64,000 nucleotides of DNA, taken from assembly GCA_963668585.1 (NCBI GenBank), contig OY764869.1, positions 3,472,001 to 3,536,000 on the forward strand. Direction: 5' to 3'. Position numbers and translations under genes: made by a program. This DNA is from Bin87 sp963668585. Lineage in GTDB: Bacteria; Chloroflexota; Dehalococcoidia; Lucifugimonadales; UBA3495. Each line of letters begins with the position of its first letter. Within the stretch, counting starts at the first letter, position 1. Shown piece after piece: positions 24,945 through 33,981 of this stretch. The notes beneath the pieces were generated by a model. That model made no database searches. It had not been told where the DNA came from and worked only from the letters and a program-made list of their open reading frames with translations.

Positions 24945-26540
24945 TCAGGCTTCGTACACGGTGTGTCCGCCGACGATGGTTCGCTGCACGGGGATGTCCT
25001 TGATCCCGAAGGGATCGAAGGCGGTGGGGTCCTGCTCCAAAACCACCAGATCCGCGAGTTTGCCCACCTCAATGCTGCCCTTCAGGGATTCCTCGAAGGA
25101 CGCGTACGCTCCGTTGATGGTGTAGATGCGGAGGGCATCCTCCACCGGGATACGCTGGTTGGTTCCCCACTCCCGTCCCTCGCTGTCGGTACGGGTGACG
25201 CAGCTTTGGATACCCATCAGCGGCTCGAATGGACCGGGCGGGTAATCGGTGGCGCCGGTTGACACCACCCCGTAGTCCATGAACGAACGCTGAGCGAACA
25301 TCCATTGCAGGCGTTCCTGACCGTAGAACTGCATCTTCTCGCCATGGTAATACACGTAGGTGCAGAAGGGGGTCGCGACGGCGCCCAGGGTATTCATACG
25401 CGTCAGCAGGTCTGGGTTGACCAGCGTGCAATGTTCCAGACGGTGGCGTGGATCAGGCCGGGGATGCGCCGACTGCGCAGCTTCGTAGGCTTTGAGCGCC
25501 AAGTCAATCGTGGAATCGCCGTTGGCGTGGATGCAAACCTGGAACCCCGCGGCGTGCATCTCCATCACGTTTTCAGCGATTTCCTCTTCGGTCATGGTGA
25601 GGATGCCATGGTCGCAACAACTGCCAACGTACGGCTCGGAAAGGTACGCTGTCCTCGAGGCGATCGCGCCGTCGGCCACCATTTTGATGCCGCCGATACG
25701 CAGCCGATCATCGCCCATGCCCGACTTGATCCCAGCGTCTCTCAGCGCCGGGAAGTAGCGGTACCACATGAGGGCATACACCCGCAGGCTGAGGTCTCCC
25801 GAATCCCGACCCTCCTGGTAGGTGCGGAGTTCATAATCGGTGACCCGCGCGTCGTGGACGCTGGTGAGCCCCGCGCGGTTCAGCATGTCGCAGATCACGC
25901 GCAGTCCTTCGCGCCGAGTGTCTGCGGACTCCACCGGGAGTTGATTTTCGCGCAGGTCATCGGAGGCGCGTTCATAGATCACACCGTCGAGGCGGCCGGT
26001 GTCGGGGTTGCGACCCAGACGGCCGCCGGGCGGATCGGCGGTTTCATCGTTGAAACCCGCCCGTTCCAGCGCCAGGGTGTTTCCGTAGTACACGTGGCCG
26101 GCCCGGTGCGCGACCAGTATGGGATGATCCGCGCTGACGGCGTCGAGGTCCTCGCGGCGCAAAAAGCGGTTCTCCGCCGTCTTGGTGTCGTCGAACTTGA
26201 ACCCCTGCACCCATTCGCCGGGCGACGTGACGGCGACGCGTTCCCGCAAAGCCGCCTGAATGTCGGAAATGGACGGAAGGGAGCAATCGGCGGCCATCAC
26301 ATGGCGCGTGCCGCTGCTCAGGACGTGGATGTGCGCGTCAATGAAACCCGGCAGGACGGTCTGACCCGGCATTTCGAGTATCCTGGTGTTCGGGCCGATC
26401 AGCGTTTCCACGTCGGAATCGCTGCCGACGCCAATGAACCGTCCATCCCGCATGGCGACAGCGGTGGCGCGGGGAAGGTTTGGATCAATGGTGATGATGT
26501 TGGCGCGCCGAATAACGGTGTCGGCGTGGTAATTGGCCAT
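24945..26540 (-). CDS. Amidohydrolase family protein (YtcJ-like)
   Basis: The 531-residue metal-dependent hydrolase belongs to the amidohydrolase-3/YtcJ group. The metal site HxH is in PGFIDAHIHVLSSG (about residue 65), later ligands fit CIHANGDSTIDLALKAY and RHRLEHCTLV, and the terminal Asp is in STGATDYPPGPFEPL. It should cleave a C-N bond in a cyclic amide, imide or N-acyl compound in the cytoplasm. An AAGGAG ribosome site precedes the ATG. It is the last gene of a six-gene minus-strand run starting at 32269, 14 bases after the MDR dehydrogenase. The substrate is unknown. Confidence 0.87.
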   Translation of the reverse strand: MANYHADTVIRRANIITIDPNLPRATAVAMRDGRFIGVGSDSDVETLIGPNTRILEMPGQTVLPGFIDAHIHVLSSGTRHVMAADCSLPSISDIQAALRERVAVTSPGEWVQGFKFDDTKTAENRFLRREDLDAVSADHPILVAHRAGHVYYGNTLALERAGFNDETADPPGGRLGRNPDTGRLDGVIYERASDDLRENQLPVESADTRREGLRVICDMLNRAGLTSVHDARVTDYELRTYQEGRDSGDLSLRVYALMWYRYFPALRDAGIKSGMGDDRLRIGGIKMVADGAIASRTAYLSEPYVGSCCDHGILTMTEEEIAENVMEMHAAGFQVCIHANGDSTIDLALKAYEAAQSAHPRPDPRHRLEHCTLVNPDLLTRMNTLGAVATPFCTYVYYHGEKMQFYGQERLQWMFAQRSFMDYGVVSTGATDYPPGPFEPLMGIQSCVTRTDSEGREWGTNQRIPVEDALRIYTINGAYASFEESLKGSIEVGKLADLVVLEQDPTAFDPFGIKDIPVQRTIVGGHTVYEA

Positions 26541-26554
26541 TACAACCTTGCTCC

Positions 26555-27652
26555 TTATGCATCCGGGACGATTGCCACATGGACGCTGGGGACGCCGGCT
26601 TCGCCGCTCAACGTTGCCAGCGCCCGTTCGGCCTGTTCGATTGGGAAGCTATGCGTATGCAGTCGTTCCATGGGGAATTTGCCAGAGTGGATGGTGTCCA
26701 CCGCGCGGCGGAAGGCCGAATACTCGACGCCCAGGACGCCCCGCAACGTCACCTTCTTCCAGATTATGTCATCCGGAGAGAGGCCATCGAACGCGCGTCG
26801 CCCCTTGAGTCCGGCCAACACCACGGTGCCGCCCGGCTTGACCATGCGGATGGCCTGGTTGACTGCTTCCACCGCGTAGGGCGTGGTATCAACCACACAG
26901 TCCACGCCGGCGCCGTCGGTGGCGGCCAAAATGCGTTCAACCGGGTCCTCTCCGTCAACGTTGATGGCGATGTCCGCGCCCATATCACGGGCGAGGGCCA
27001 GTTTGTGTTCATCCCGCCCCAGGCCGGTGATGGCAACCATCCCTGCTCCGGATTCCCTGGCGGCAATGGTGCAGCAGATTCCGCGCTGTCCTGACCCCAG
27101 GACCGCCAGCGTTTGCCCCGGCTGCAGACCGGTGGCGTCCACGCCCCACGCGAAACCTGCGCCCAACGGGTTGAACATCACGGCCACCGCAGGGTCGAGA
27201 TCGCCATCCATGGGAAACACGACAGAGCCGGCCGGCAGGTAGAGATATTCGGAATAACCGCCCCATAGTCCCGGGTCCCGGTCGAGTCCCGTCTGGCCGA
27301 AACCGCCGGCGGTGGGACAGGGGTCGGCGCCTCCTGCCTCGCACGCGGCACACCGGCCGCAGCGATACCCGGAACGCACGGCCACCCGGTCGCCGATGTT
27401 GACGCCCCATCGTTCGGCAGCCCGAGCGCCGATGGCGGCAATCCGTCCCAGGGGTTCATGCCCCAGGATGATGGGATATGGAATGTCCAGATCGCCGCGG
27501 AACCATTCGTAGTCGGTGCCGCAGATTCCGGTTGCTTCGATGCGAACGATGGCTTCGTCGTCGCCAATGTCTGGTATGTCCAGCCGCCGCAGTTCCATCA
27601 CGTTGGGCGCGGTGGTCACGGCAGCTAGAGATTGTTGTGGCAGGGTGGTCAT
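26555..27652 (-). CDS. Zinc-dependent medium-chain dehydrogenase (MDR family)
   Basis: The 365-residue protein follows the zinc alcohol dehydrogenase plan. The catalytic zinc region is ATGICGTDYEWFRGD with GHEPLGRI, and the structural-zinc cysteine loop is RCGRCAACEAGGADPCP near residue 95-112. The nucleotide-binding segment reads TLAVLGSGQRGICCTIAARE. It should oxidise an alcohol or polyol with NAD(P)+. It starts 7 bases after the SDR gene and ends 14 bases before the amidohydrolase gene, so the three are probably co-transcribed and act on related compounds. Confidence 0.9.
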   Translation of the reverse strand: MTTLPQQSLAAVTTAPNVMELRRLDIPDIGDDEAIVRIEATGICGTDYEWFRGDLDIPYPIILGHEPLGRIAAIGARAAERWGVNIGDRVAVRSGYRCGRCAACEAGGADPCPTAGGFGQTGLDRDPGLWGGYSEYLYLPAGSVVFPMDGDLDPAVAVMFNPLGAGFAWGVDATGLQPGQTLAVLGSGQRGICCTIAARESGAGMVAITGLGRDEHKLALARDMGADIAINVDGEDPVERILAATDGAGVDCVVDTTPYAVEAVNQAIRMVKPGGTVVLAGLKGRRAFDGLSPDDIIWKKVTLRGVLGVEYSAFRRAVDTIHSGKFPMERLHTHSFPIEQAERALATLSGEAGVPSVHVAIVPDA

Positions 27653-27659
27653 GGATGCC

Positions 27660-28412
27660 TCACTTGGCAGTGTAGCCGCCGTCGATGACGAGTTCGCTGC
27701 CGGTCATGAAGGAGGATTCGTCGGAAGCCAGGAACAGCGCTCCGTAGGAGATGTCGTCGGTCGTGCCGACCCGTCCCAGTGGGATCTGACCCAGCCGTTC
27801 CTGGATTTCCTCGGGTGTCTGGTTCTCCAGGCCGCCGCGTCGCATATCGGTGTCCACCGCGCCGGGATGGATGGAATTGGCGCGGATGTTTTCCGCCGCG
27901 TACTGGATGGCGGTGGACTTGGTGAACAAACGCACCGCGCCCTTGGTGGCGATGTAGGCCGGCGGGCCGATGGATACCAACCCGCTGATGGAGGAGATGT
28001 TGATAATGCTGCCGCCGCCGGCGCGGCGCATGGCCGGAATCACCGCTTTGGTGCCGAGGAACACGCCCTTGGCGTTGACATCCATGATGTTGTCCCAATC
28101 GTCGGCGGTGGTCTCTTCGATATTCTTGCGCAGCACGATGGCGGCGTTGTTGACCAGCACATCCACTTTCCCAAACCGCTCCTCGGCCGTGGTGATGGCT
28201 TGATCCCAATCGTCCTGGCTGGTGACGTCCAGATGCAGATAGACGGCCTCGCCGCCGAGTTCGCGGATCTCAGCCTCCACCTGCATACCCAATTCGTCAC
28301 GCACGTCGCCGATGATCACCCTGGCCCCCTCCTGGGCAAACATCCTGGCTTCGGTGGCGCCCTGTCCTCGCGCGCCGCCGGTGATGATGGCAACCTTGCC
28401 TTCCAACCTCAT
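27660..28412 (-). CDS. Short-chain dehydrogenase/reductase (SDR)
   Basis: The 250-residue classical SDR has the cofactor motif TGGARGQGATEA (about 12-23), NNAAI, the catalytic Ser in NISSISG, and YIATKGA with the Tyr-Lys pair. The C-terminus VIDGGYTAK is typical. It should interconvert an alcohol and ketone with NAD(P)(H). A strong AGGAGG site precedes the ATG. It resembles the SDR at 54758-55516 in many blocks, such as MRLEGKVAI at the start and DGGxTA at the end, so the two are paralogues. It is part of the 24.9-32.3 kb operon. Confidence 0.92.
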   Translation of the reverse strand: MRLEGKVAIITGGARGQGATEARMFAQEGARVIIGDVRDELGMQVEAEIRELGGEAVYLHLDVTSQDDWDQAITTAEERFGKVDVLVNNAAIVLRKNIEETTADDWDNIMDVNAKGVFLGTKAVIPAMRRAGGGSIINISSISGLVSIGPPAYIATKGAVRLFTKSTAIQYAAENIRANSIHPGAVDTDMRRGGLENQTPEEIQERLGQIPLGRVGTTDDISYGALFLASDESSFMTGSELVIDGGYTAK

Positions 28413-28456
28413 GCTGAAACCTCCTGGCGCCTGTGGATCGATCTACCGATGAGTCG

Positions 28457-29389
28457 TCAAGACGCGGCCATGGCCCGTTCGGCAAACTCCGGCCGCACAA
28501 TCTTTTCGTAAGGATGGGCGCCCTCGACCAACCCGCCGGCGATCAGGGCGTCGCGCATGCGGCTGAACCCGTCGCGCCCGATCATGGGGTTGGTGGCCCA
28601 AACGCCCGCCGCCTTGTAACGCGCGATGCCTTCCGACAGCAGACTGCGGTCGTATTCCGGAAACACCGGCGCGATGCATTCTGCCACTGCCTGCGGATCG
28701 TTCTGGGCTACCCACCGCTGCGCCCGACCATAACCGTTGACGAACTGCTGCACCGTGTCAGGGTGTTCGGCAACGTAGGCCGGGGTTGCCGCGAAACTGC
28801 TGTAGCAGACGTAACCGCTCTCGTTGCCCAGCGTAACTGCGAGATGGCCGGTTCCTTCGGCGATGAGTTGGCCGGCAAACGGATACGGCACCTGCAGATA
28901 GTCGGCGTCGCCGTTGCGGAACCGCCCGAGCATTTCTTCCGCAGATAGCCCGCCCATCAGGTTGACGCTGGACGGGTCAACGCCGTGCCAACGCATTGCC
29001 GCCTGCAGGGTCGTGTAGGGAACGGGAGTGAAACCCACCGGGATCAATGTCGCGCCGGCCAGGTCGGCCCACGTCCAGTCGTCGGTGGGTCGTTTGGACA
29101 GCAGGAAGAATCCGTCGCGCTGATTGATCTCCGCGATGTGCTGGGGAGGTCCATCGCTGCCGGCATCCAAATCCATGAAACTGCGGCTGATGCCGCTCTG
29201 GGTGATGTCGATGTCGCCAGACTTGAGCAGGTCGGTGCTGGACTGGCCGGCCGGGATGTGCGAGAAGTCCACTTCCAGACCTTCGGCGGACAGGAATCCG
29301 CCTTCCACCGCAGCATATATCGTGGTGTAGAACATATTGCGAAACGCAACCCGCAGTCGGACGCGCCCCTCGCTGGCTTGTTGGGTCAT
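28457..29389 (-). CDS. NMT1/THI5-like (SsuA-type) binding protein without signal peptide
   Basis: Started at the ATG at 29389 (after AAGGAG), the protein has 310 residues and the periplasmic-binding type II fold of the NMT1/THI5 group: VAFRNMFYTTIYAAVEGGFLSAEG, then LLKSGDIDITQSG and DDWTWADLAGATLIPVG. The frame extends to 29581, but that extension overlaps the ABC exporter and adds no signal sequence. The N-terminus is hydrophilic, so the protein appears cytoplasmic. It lacks the cysteine-rich motif of yeast THI5. It lies 25 bases after an ABC exporter gene. It may be a ligand-binding sensor or enzyme rather than a transporter component; this is inference. Confidence 0.72.
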   Translation of the reverse strand: MTQQASEGRVRLRVAFRNMFYTTIYAAVEGGFLSAEGLEVDFSHIPAGQSSTDLLKSGDIDITQSGISRSFMDLDAGSDGPPQHIAEINQRDGFFLLSKRPTDDWTWADLAGATLIPVGFTPVPYTTLQAAMRWHGVDPSSVNLMGGLSAEEMLGRFRNGDADYLQVPYPFAGQLIAEGTGHLAVTLGNESGYVCYSSFAATPAYVAEHPDTVQQFVNGYGRAQRWVAQNDPQAVAECIAPVFPEYDRSLLSEGIARYKAAGVWATNPMIGRDGFSRMRDALIAGGLVEGAHPYEKIVRPEFAERAMAAS

Positions 29390-29414
29390 GCTGTGCTCCT
29401 TGTGCTGTGGCGGC

Positions 29415-31370
29415 TCAGGCGGGAACCGGCAGCCGCAGGTTGCCGCCGGTAAGGACTGCCACCCCGTCCTCGCTGACGTATTCGACGCTCCCGCCCTCAA
29501 ACTGTTCGTCATACAACTGGGCATACAGGCCGCCCAGGGCCAGAAGTTCGAAGTGGGTGCCCTGCTCAACGATTTTGCCACGGTCCACGACGAAGATCAC
29601 GTCGGCGGCCATGATGGTGGAAAGGCGGTGGGCGATGGCGATGGTGGTTCGCCCTTGCATCAATGGCTGGAGGGCGGCCTGGACGTACCGTTCGCTGGTG
29701 GTGTCCAGGGACGACGTGGCCTCGTCCAGAATCAGCAGGCGCGGATCGTGGAGAATGACGCGAGCGATGGACAGGCGCTGCCTCTCGCCCCCGGAGAGCC
29801 GATAGCCTCTCTCGCCGACCACCGTGTCATATCCTTCAGGAAACTCCATGATGCGGTCGTGGATGTAGGCGGCCCGGGCGGCGGCGTGCAGTAGTTCTTC
29901 GCTGGCCTCCGGATTTCCGTACAGCAGGTTTTCGCGTATGGAAGCGTGGAACAGGTAACTCTCCTGGGACACGTACCCTATGATGCTCGCCAGGCTCTCC
30001 AACTGAATCTGCCGCACGTCCACACCGTCGATGCTGACCTCCCCTGAGGTGGCATCATACAGACGCGGTATCAAGTAGGAGATGGTGGTTTTCCCCGCTC
30101 CACTGGGTCCGACCAAGGCGGCCAACTGCCCGGGTTTGACCTCAACATCCACACCGTCCAGCGCCCAAAATTCGTGGCCGTCGTCCTCTATATCGTACCC
30201 TTCCGACAGCAGGGTGGCGGGATGGTAGTTCATTCGCACGTCCCGCAACTGAACGCGCCCGGCCACCTGCTCGATGGGCATTTCCACAGCGTCGTCGGCG
30301 TCCACAATGTCGGGCCGAATGTCGAGGTATCCGAAAATGCGCTCGAACAGCGCCAGCGACGATTGCAACTCCACCGAGGTGCGCAGCAACGTGCTGATCG
30401 GAAAATAAAGGCGTGTTTGCAAAGTGGTGAAAGCCACGATGGTGCCGGCCGTGATGCCCGACTGCCCGATACCGCCGTAGATTATGTAACCGGCCAGAAT
30501 GTACACGACGACCGGGGTCAGAGAGAAGAATATCTGCATGCCGGCCCAAACCGTCTGACCGGTCATCTCACGGCGTATTTCAAGATCTGACAAGCGGACG
30601 TTCTGGTCCCGGAACCTTGATATCTCGCGATTCTGGGCGCCGAACAGCCGAGTCAGCATCACTCCAGACACCGACAACGTCTCCTGCGTGATCGCCGTCA
30701 TTTCGGCGGTCGATTCCTGGACCAGCGCCGACGCCGCGCGCCGGCGGCGGCCCACCAAGTAGCTGAACACCGCGAACACCGGAGTGATGCCGGCGGCAAC
30801 GATGGTCAACTCCCAGGACAACACTGCCATTGCCACCAGTGTGCTGATGAGTATCACCACGTTGGACAGGATGTTGCTGACGGTGCCCGTGACCACTACG
30901 CGGATGCCGGCCACGTCGTTGGCGACACGGCTCTGGATTTCACCGGTCTTCTGCGAGGTGAAGAATCCCAGGGACAGGGACTGCAGGTGCGAATACAGCC
31001 GATCCCGCAAATCCCGCATCACCCGTTGCCCCACCTGCTGGGTCAGCCAGGTTTGCACTACGCCCAGACTTCCGGTGACGATAACCACCGCCGCCATGGT
31101 CGCTCCGAGCGTCCAGAGCAGGGGCAAATCGGGACCGCCCGGCACAAAGAGGGCCGAGTCAAAAACCACCCTGATCAGGATAGGGTTGACGACGCCCAGG
31201 CCCGCGGTGACCAATATCAGCGACCCGATGGCCAGAACCCTGGGCCAATGCGGTTGAAATGCGGCGGCGATGCGCCGGTTCAGATTGGGCACACGTCGAC
31301 TGGGCCGGCTTCGACTGGCGGCTACCGAACCACGGGGAGCATGGGGCATGTTGTCGCGCACCGGCCGCAT
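29415..31370 (-). CDS. ABC exporter, fused membrane and ATPase domains (MsbA-like)
   Basis: The 651-residue half-transporter has an N-terminal six-span type IV exporter domain (about 45-340) and a C-terminal ATPase. Walker A is VGPSGAGKTT, the signature is LSGGERQRLSIARV, Walker B is LLILDEATSS and the H-loop is AIAHRLST. It should work as a homodimer exporting lipids, drugs or other hydrophobic molecules. The first 35 residues are basic. The start at 31370 is 11 bases after the LLM gene stop. Its position among catabolic genes could mean export of a toxic intermediate or of a secreted product. Confidence 0.9.
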   Translation of the reverse strand: MRPVRDNMPHAPRGSVAASRSRPSRRVPNLNRRIAAAFQPHWPRVLAIGSLILVTAGLGVVNPILIRVVFDSALFVPGGPDLPLLWTLGATMAAVVIVTGSLGVVQTWLTQQVGQRVMRDLRDRLYSHLQSLSLGFFTSQKTGEIQSRVANDVAGIRVVVTGTVSNILSNVVILISTLVAMAVLSWELTIVAAGITPVFAVFSYLVGRRRRAASALVQESTAEMTAITQETLSVSGVMLTRLFGAQNREISRFRDQNVRLSDLEIRREMTGQTVWAGMQIFFSLTPVVVYILAGYIIYGGIGQSGITAGTIVAFTTLQTRLYFPISTLLRTSVELQSSLALFERIFGYLDIRPDIVDADDAVEMPIEQVAGRVQLRDVRMNYHPATLLSEGYDIEDDGHEFWALDGVDVEVKPGQLAALVGPSGAGKTTISYLIPRLYDATSGEVSIDGVDVRQIQLESLASIIGYVSQESYLFHASIRENLLYGNPEASEELLHAAARAAYIHDRIMEFPEGYDTVVGERGYRLSGGERQRLSIARVILHDPRLLILDEATSSLDTTSERYVQAALQPLMQGRTTIAIAHRLSTIMAADVIFVVDRGKIVEQGTHFELLALGGLYAQLYDEQFEGGSVEYVSEDGVAVLTGGNLRLPVPA

Positions 31371-31381
31371 CGTTGGCGACC

Positions 31382-32269
31382 CTACCCAGTGGCCTCTTTC
31401 AAACGTCGGATGGCGTCGATGTGCGCATCGGGCGACGCTGCGCCCCGCAATCCTGCCGCAATGTGGCTGGCTCCGATCTCCTCCCAGGATTTCAACTCAG
31501 TGAGCCAGTCCTCGGGATTGTTGTCGGCGGTGATGGTGATCCGACCTTCAAAACCAATTTCCGAAGGGTCCCGCCCGGCTGCCTCTGCCTGTGCGCGGAT
31601 GCGTCCAAGGATAGCCTGGCCGCCGGCGTCCGGAGCGAACATGGGGAAGTAGCCGTCGGCCAATCGACCGATGCGTCGGATGGCGGCATTTGGCGGCGTC
31701 GGGGCGTTGCCGCGGCCGGCGCCGATCCAGATGGGGATGGGACGCTGAACCGGCAACGGGTTGATGCCGGCGTGGGTGATGTCATGGTACTTGCCGTGGA
31801 AGTCCACAACATCCTCGGTCCAGAGGTGCCGCAGCACTTCGATCTGCTCATCGCAGCGACTGCCCCGGGTCGCGAAGTCCACGCCCAATGCTTCGTACTC
31901 AACCGAGTTCCAGCCCACGCCGATTCCCAGCCGCAACCGTCCGCCTGACAGCAGGTCAACCTCCGCCGCCTGCTTGGCGACCAACGCGGTCTGGCGCTGA
32001 GGAAGGATCAGGATGCCCGTGGTCAGGCCGATGGTCTTGGTGACGGCGGCGAGATAGGCCATCAGCGTGAAGGGTTCGTGGATGTAGGACTCGTGGGTGT
32101 ATGGGAACTGCGGAACCTCGGGATGCTTCTCGGGCACCGCGCCCAAAACGTGATCGAGTATGCGGACGTGAGTATAGCCCAAGTCCTCGGCGGCCTGAAT
32201 GTAATCGCGCAGCGCGCCGAAATCATCGCCAATCTCAACAATGGGAACCGAAACGCCAATTTCCATCAT
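31382..32269 (-). CDS. LLM-class flavin/F420-dependent oxidoreductase
   Basis: The 295-residue luciferase-like enzyme begins MMEIGVSVPIVEIGDD and has AAEDLGYTHVRILDHVLG, the flavin-pocket segment IGLTTGILILPQRQTALVAKQ, and LSGGRLRLGIGVGWNSVEY, all typical of F420-linked LLM proteins. GGGAGG precedes the tandem ATG pair (32269/32266). It is the first gene of a six-gene minus-strand run that continues with an ABC exporter, a binding-protein homologue, an SDR, an MDR dehydrogenase and an amidohydrolase. It probably performs the initial oxidation in that pathway, but the substrate is unknown. Confidence 0.88.
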   Translation of the reverse strand: MMEIGVSVPIVEIGDDFGALRDYIQAAEDLGYTHVRILDHVLGAVPEKHPEVPQFPYTHESYIHEPFTLMAYLAAVTKTIGLTTGILILPQRQTALVAKQAAEVDLLSGGRLRLGIGVGWNSVEYEALGVDFATRGSRCDEQIEVLRHLWTEDVVDFHGKYHDITHAGINPLPVQRPIPIWIGAGRGNAPTPPNAAIRRIGRLADGYFPMFAPDAGGQAILGRIRAQAEAAGRDPSEIGFEGRITITADNNPEDWLTELKSWEEIGASHIAAGLRGAASPDAHIDAIRRLKEATG

Positions 32270-32309
32270 GGAACCTCCCTCTCCAGTCGTTTTCTGAAAC
32301 AGACGACGA

Positions 32310-32344
32310 CCCCGTCGCCTGGGTGTGGCTACGGGGCCATTATA
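32310..32344 (-). promoter_or_regulatory. Probable -10 element and leader hairpin of the LLM/ABC operon
   Basis: On the minus strand TATAAT occurs at 32344-32339, about 70 bases before the start codon; no good -35 is present 16-18 bases upstream. The transcript would begin with a hairpin: ACGGGG (32331-32336) can pair with CCCCGT (32310-32315). Confidence 0.35.
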
Positions 32345-32380
32345 GCTGGCTCAAACGCCGGAACCACCATGCTAATGCTA

Positions 32381-32905
32381 CTAATCTACGTGTGAGGAAC
32401 CCGGCGGTTCCTCAAGAATCCAGGACGCTTTGGTAAGCAGTTCGGCGTATTCAAGCGTAAAACCGAAAGGTATCCGGCTCGGACCCAATTTTTTGGATCG
32501 GGTCGCATCATTGTAAGTTTTCTTACTCAGTGATGGGCTTCTGAAGGTTTCTGGCCGCTCCAAATAGAGCAGCGTTCCCATGCGCTCCGGTTCCCAACTC
32601 TCAATCCGGGCGCGCACTCGTATCCTGTCCAACCCAATGCGCCACTTGAGACGATGTTGCTCGCTCGGCGCATCCGGCGGCGCCAGTTGGTCGCCAAGCA
32701 GGTCTGAGACTTGGTAATGCACAATATGCAAAATACGACTAATTCTCGAAAGACCAGAGTGTTCGCATTCCTCAGTGAAATAGGGAGCGAAATATTGCGC
32801 CGGGTTGTTCTGGGAGTAATGTCCCACATACATCCAGCCATTTTCGAATATCTTGGAATTCAACGGATCGACATCTTGAATCTGTACGATAATGCTTTGA
32901 GACAT
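32381..32905 (-). CDS. Uncharacterised protein in an AT-rich patch
   Basis: I do not recognise this 174-residue protein (start MSQSIIVQIQDVDPLNSKIF; middle SGLSRISRILHIVHYQVSDLL; near the end GPSRIPFGFTLEYAELLTKA). No membrane span, signal peptide or known motif is seen. A clear AAGGAG ribosome site precedes the ATG. Codon use is more AT-rich than in the neighbours, and the 185 bases upstream are strikingly AT-rich, which points to acquisition by transfer. The mix of charged and aromatic residues would suit a soluble accessory protein such as a defence or regulatory component, but nothing specific supports a function. Confidence 0.6.
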   Translation of the reverse strand: MSQSIIVQIQDVDPLNSKIFENGWMYVGHYSQNNPAQYFAPYFTEECEHSGLSRISRILHIVHYQVSDLLGDQLAPPDAPSEQHRLKWRIGLDRIRVRARIESWEPERMGTLLYLERPETFRSPSLSKKTYNDATRSKKLGPSRIPFGFTLEYAELLTKASWILEEPPGSSHVD

Positions 32906-32939
32906 TGATATTACTCCTTACAAGTCAGAATATTATTTG

Positions 32940-32952
32940 CTTAGTGACTAAG
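32940..32952. promoter_or_regulatory. Candidate operator upstream of the orphan gene
   Basis: CTTAGTGACTAAG is a palindrome of two 6-base arms around one base, 35-47 bases upstream of the start at 32905, within an AT-rich stretch. This is where a repressor or activator could act. No regulator gene is adjacent. Confidence 0.3.
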
Positions 32953-33090
32953 TGTAACATATTAAAATAATGTTGCAAATACCCCAATCAACTACATTAA
33001 TATTGGATCACAGAATTAATGACCTATCTTTTCCCGCATAGGAGCACGATATCCTGTAGATTTTGTGAATCGATGATAAACTCCTACCCG

Positions 33091-33900
33091 TCAAATCATA
33101 AAATTCATCTCGCCAACGATGCGCTCGCCCAACGCCCGGTCTCCGGTAATCTGTACCGAACCGTTTGACAGGGCATGCTCAGCGGTCCACCGTCCCGTAC
33201 CCAGCGCGTTGAAAGGTTCCAGGCCCATGGACAGAGACACGGTTGGGGAGTCTGGCGCGGCATCCATGCGATTGGCGCGGCCGCCTTCCATCGCCAGCGC
33301 GATGGTGCCGCCCACGTCGCCTGTGATCTCAAACACCACCGTCGTGCCGTCGTCTGGGGCGACTTTGCGTCCGACCACGAACGGCATGGCAGCCCTGGTT
33401 CGCCCGTAGGCGTGCTGGGCCACCGGGCCGCTCAGGTGCCCGGGGATGCCAAGCGCGCGCCGCATATCCTGCTCATGCACCCACGCATCGTAGATGCGCA
33501 CTGCCAGCAGGTCGGTGTACGGGCCGCTTCCCAGGGGATTGGGGGTTTCGACGGCAAAGTCCTCTTCGGTCATGGCGCGAAGGACGCCCAGCCTCGCTGC
33601 GGTGACCTCTCGAAACTCGGCCAGCACCTCGACGCCGCTGAACTGCCGGCGATAGTCAACCAACACCTCATTGCCCTGACCAACCTCGTTGCGCACGTGG
33701 GATGTATCGGCCGGCTCATGCTCGGGGGCTGGCCTGCCCAGCAGGCGGCATTCGCTGCCCACCAGGTGCGACACCTGGTCCTGCACCGCCCAGCCGGGGC
33801 ATTCCGTGACGGTTGCCCACTGTTCGGGAGTCAGGCTGCTGCACAACCCGTCGATGGACCTCCAGACCGCTTCCATCAAATCAACCATCTGCTGGGACAT
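33091..33900 (-). CDS. DinB-like / maleylpyruvate isomerase-family protein
   Basis: The 269-residue protein belongs to the DinB superfamily branch (TIGR03083 type) that includes mycothiol-dependent maleylpyruvate isomerase. The N-terminal four-helix domain carries a metal-type His in WAVQDQVSHLVGSE (about residue 45), and a second conserved region AVRIYDAWVHEQDMRRALG lies near 140. The C-terminal domain (about 175-269) is SCP2-like in layout. The ATG at 33900 is preferred, since GGAG lies 6 bases before it; another in-frame ATG is at 33912. It follows the Rieske dioxygenase genes on the same strand, which suits thiol-assisted isomerisation of a ring-cleavage product, but this is inference. 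Confidence 0.75.
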   Translation of the reverse strand: MSQQMVDLMEAVWRSIDGLCSSLTPEQWATVTECPGWAVQDQVSHLVGSECRLLGRPAPEHEPADTSHVRNEVGQGNEVLVDYRRQFSGVEVLAEFREVTAARLGVLRAMTEEDFAVETPNPLGSGPYTDLLAVRIYDAWVHEQDMRRALGIPGHLSGPVAQHAYGRTRAAMPFVVGRKVAPDDGTTVVFEITGDVGGTIALAMEGGRANRMDAAPDSPTVSLSMGLEPFNALGTGRWTAEHALSNGSVQITGDRALGERIVGEMNFMI

Positions 33901-33981
33901 GTTCGACTCCATAAACTAGTTTCGCGCCAACCGGCGCGTTGTGGGGGACTCAGGTTACCCGACGAATGCCGGCACCGCGAT

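Noticed and set aside
25305..26879. 524-codon plus-strand frame opposite the amidohydrolase and MDR genes
   Set aside because: It crosses the boundary of two well-supported minus-strand genes and has no domain.
33923..33938. CGCGCC/GGCGCG hairpin between the small CxC gene and the DinB-like gene
   Set aside because: The 6-base stem has no T-run and lies in a short same-strand gap, so it is too weak to call a terminator.
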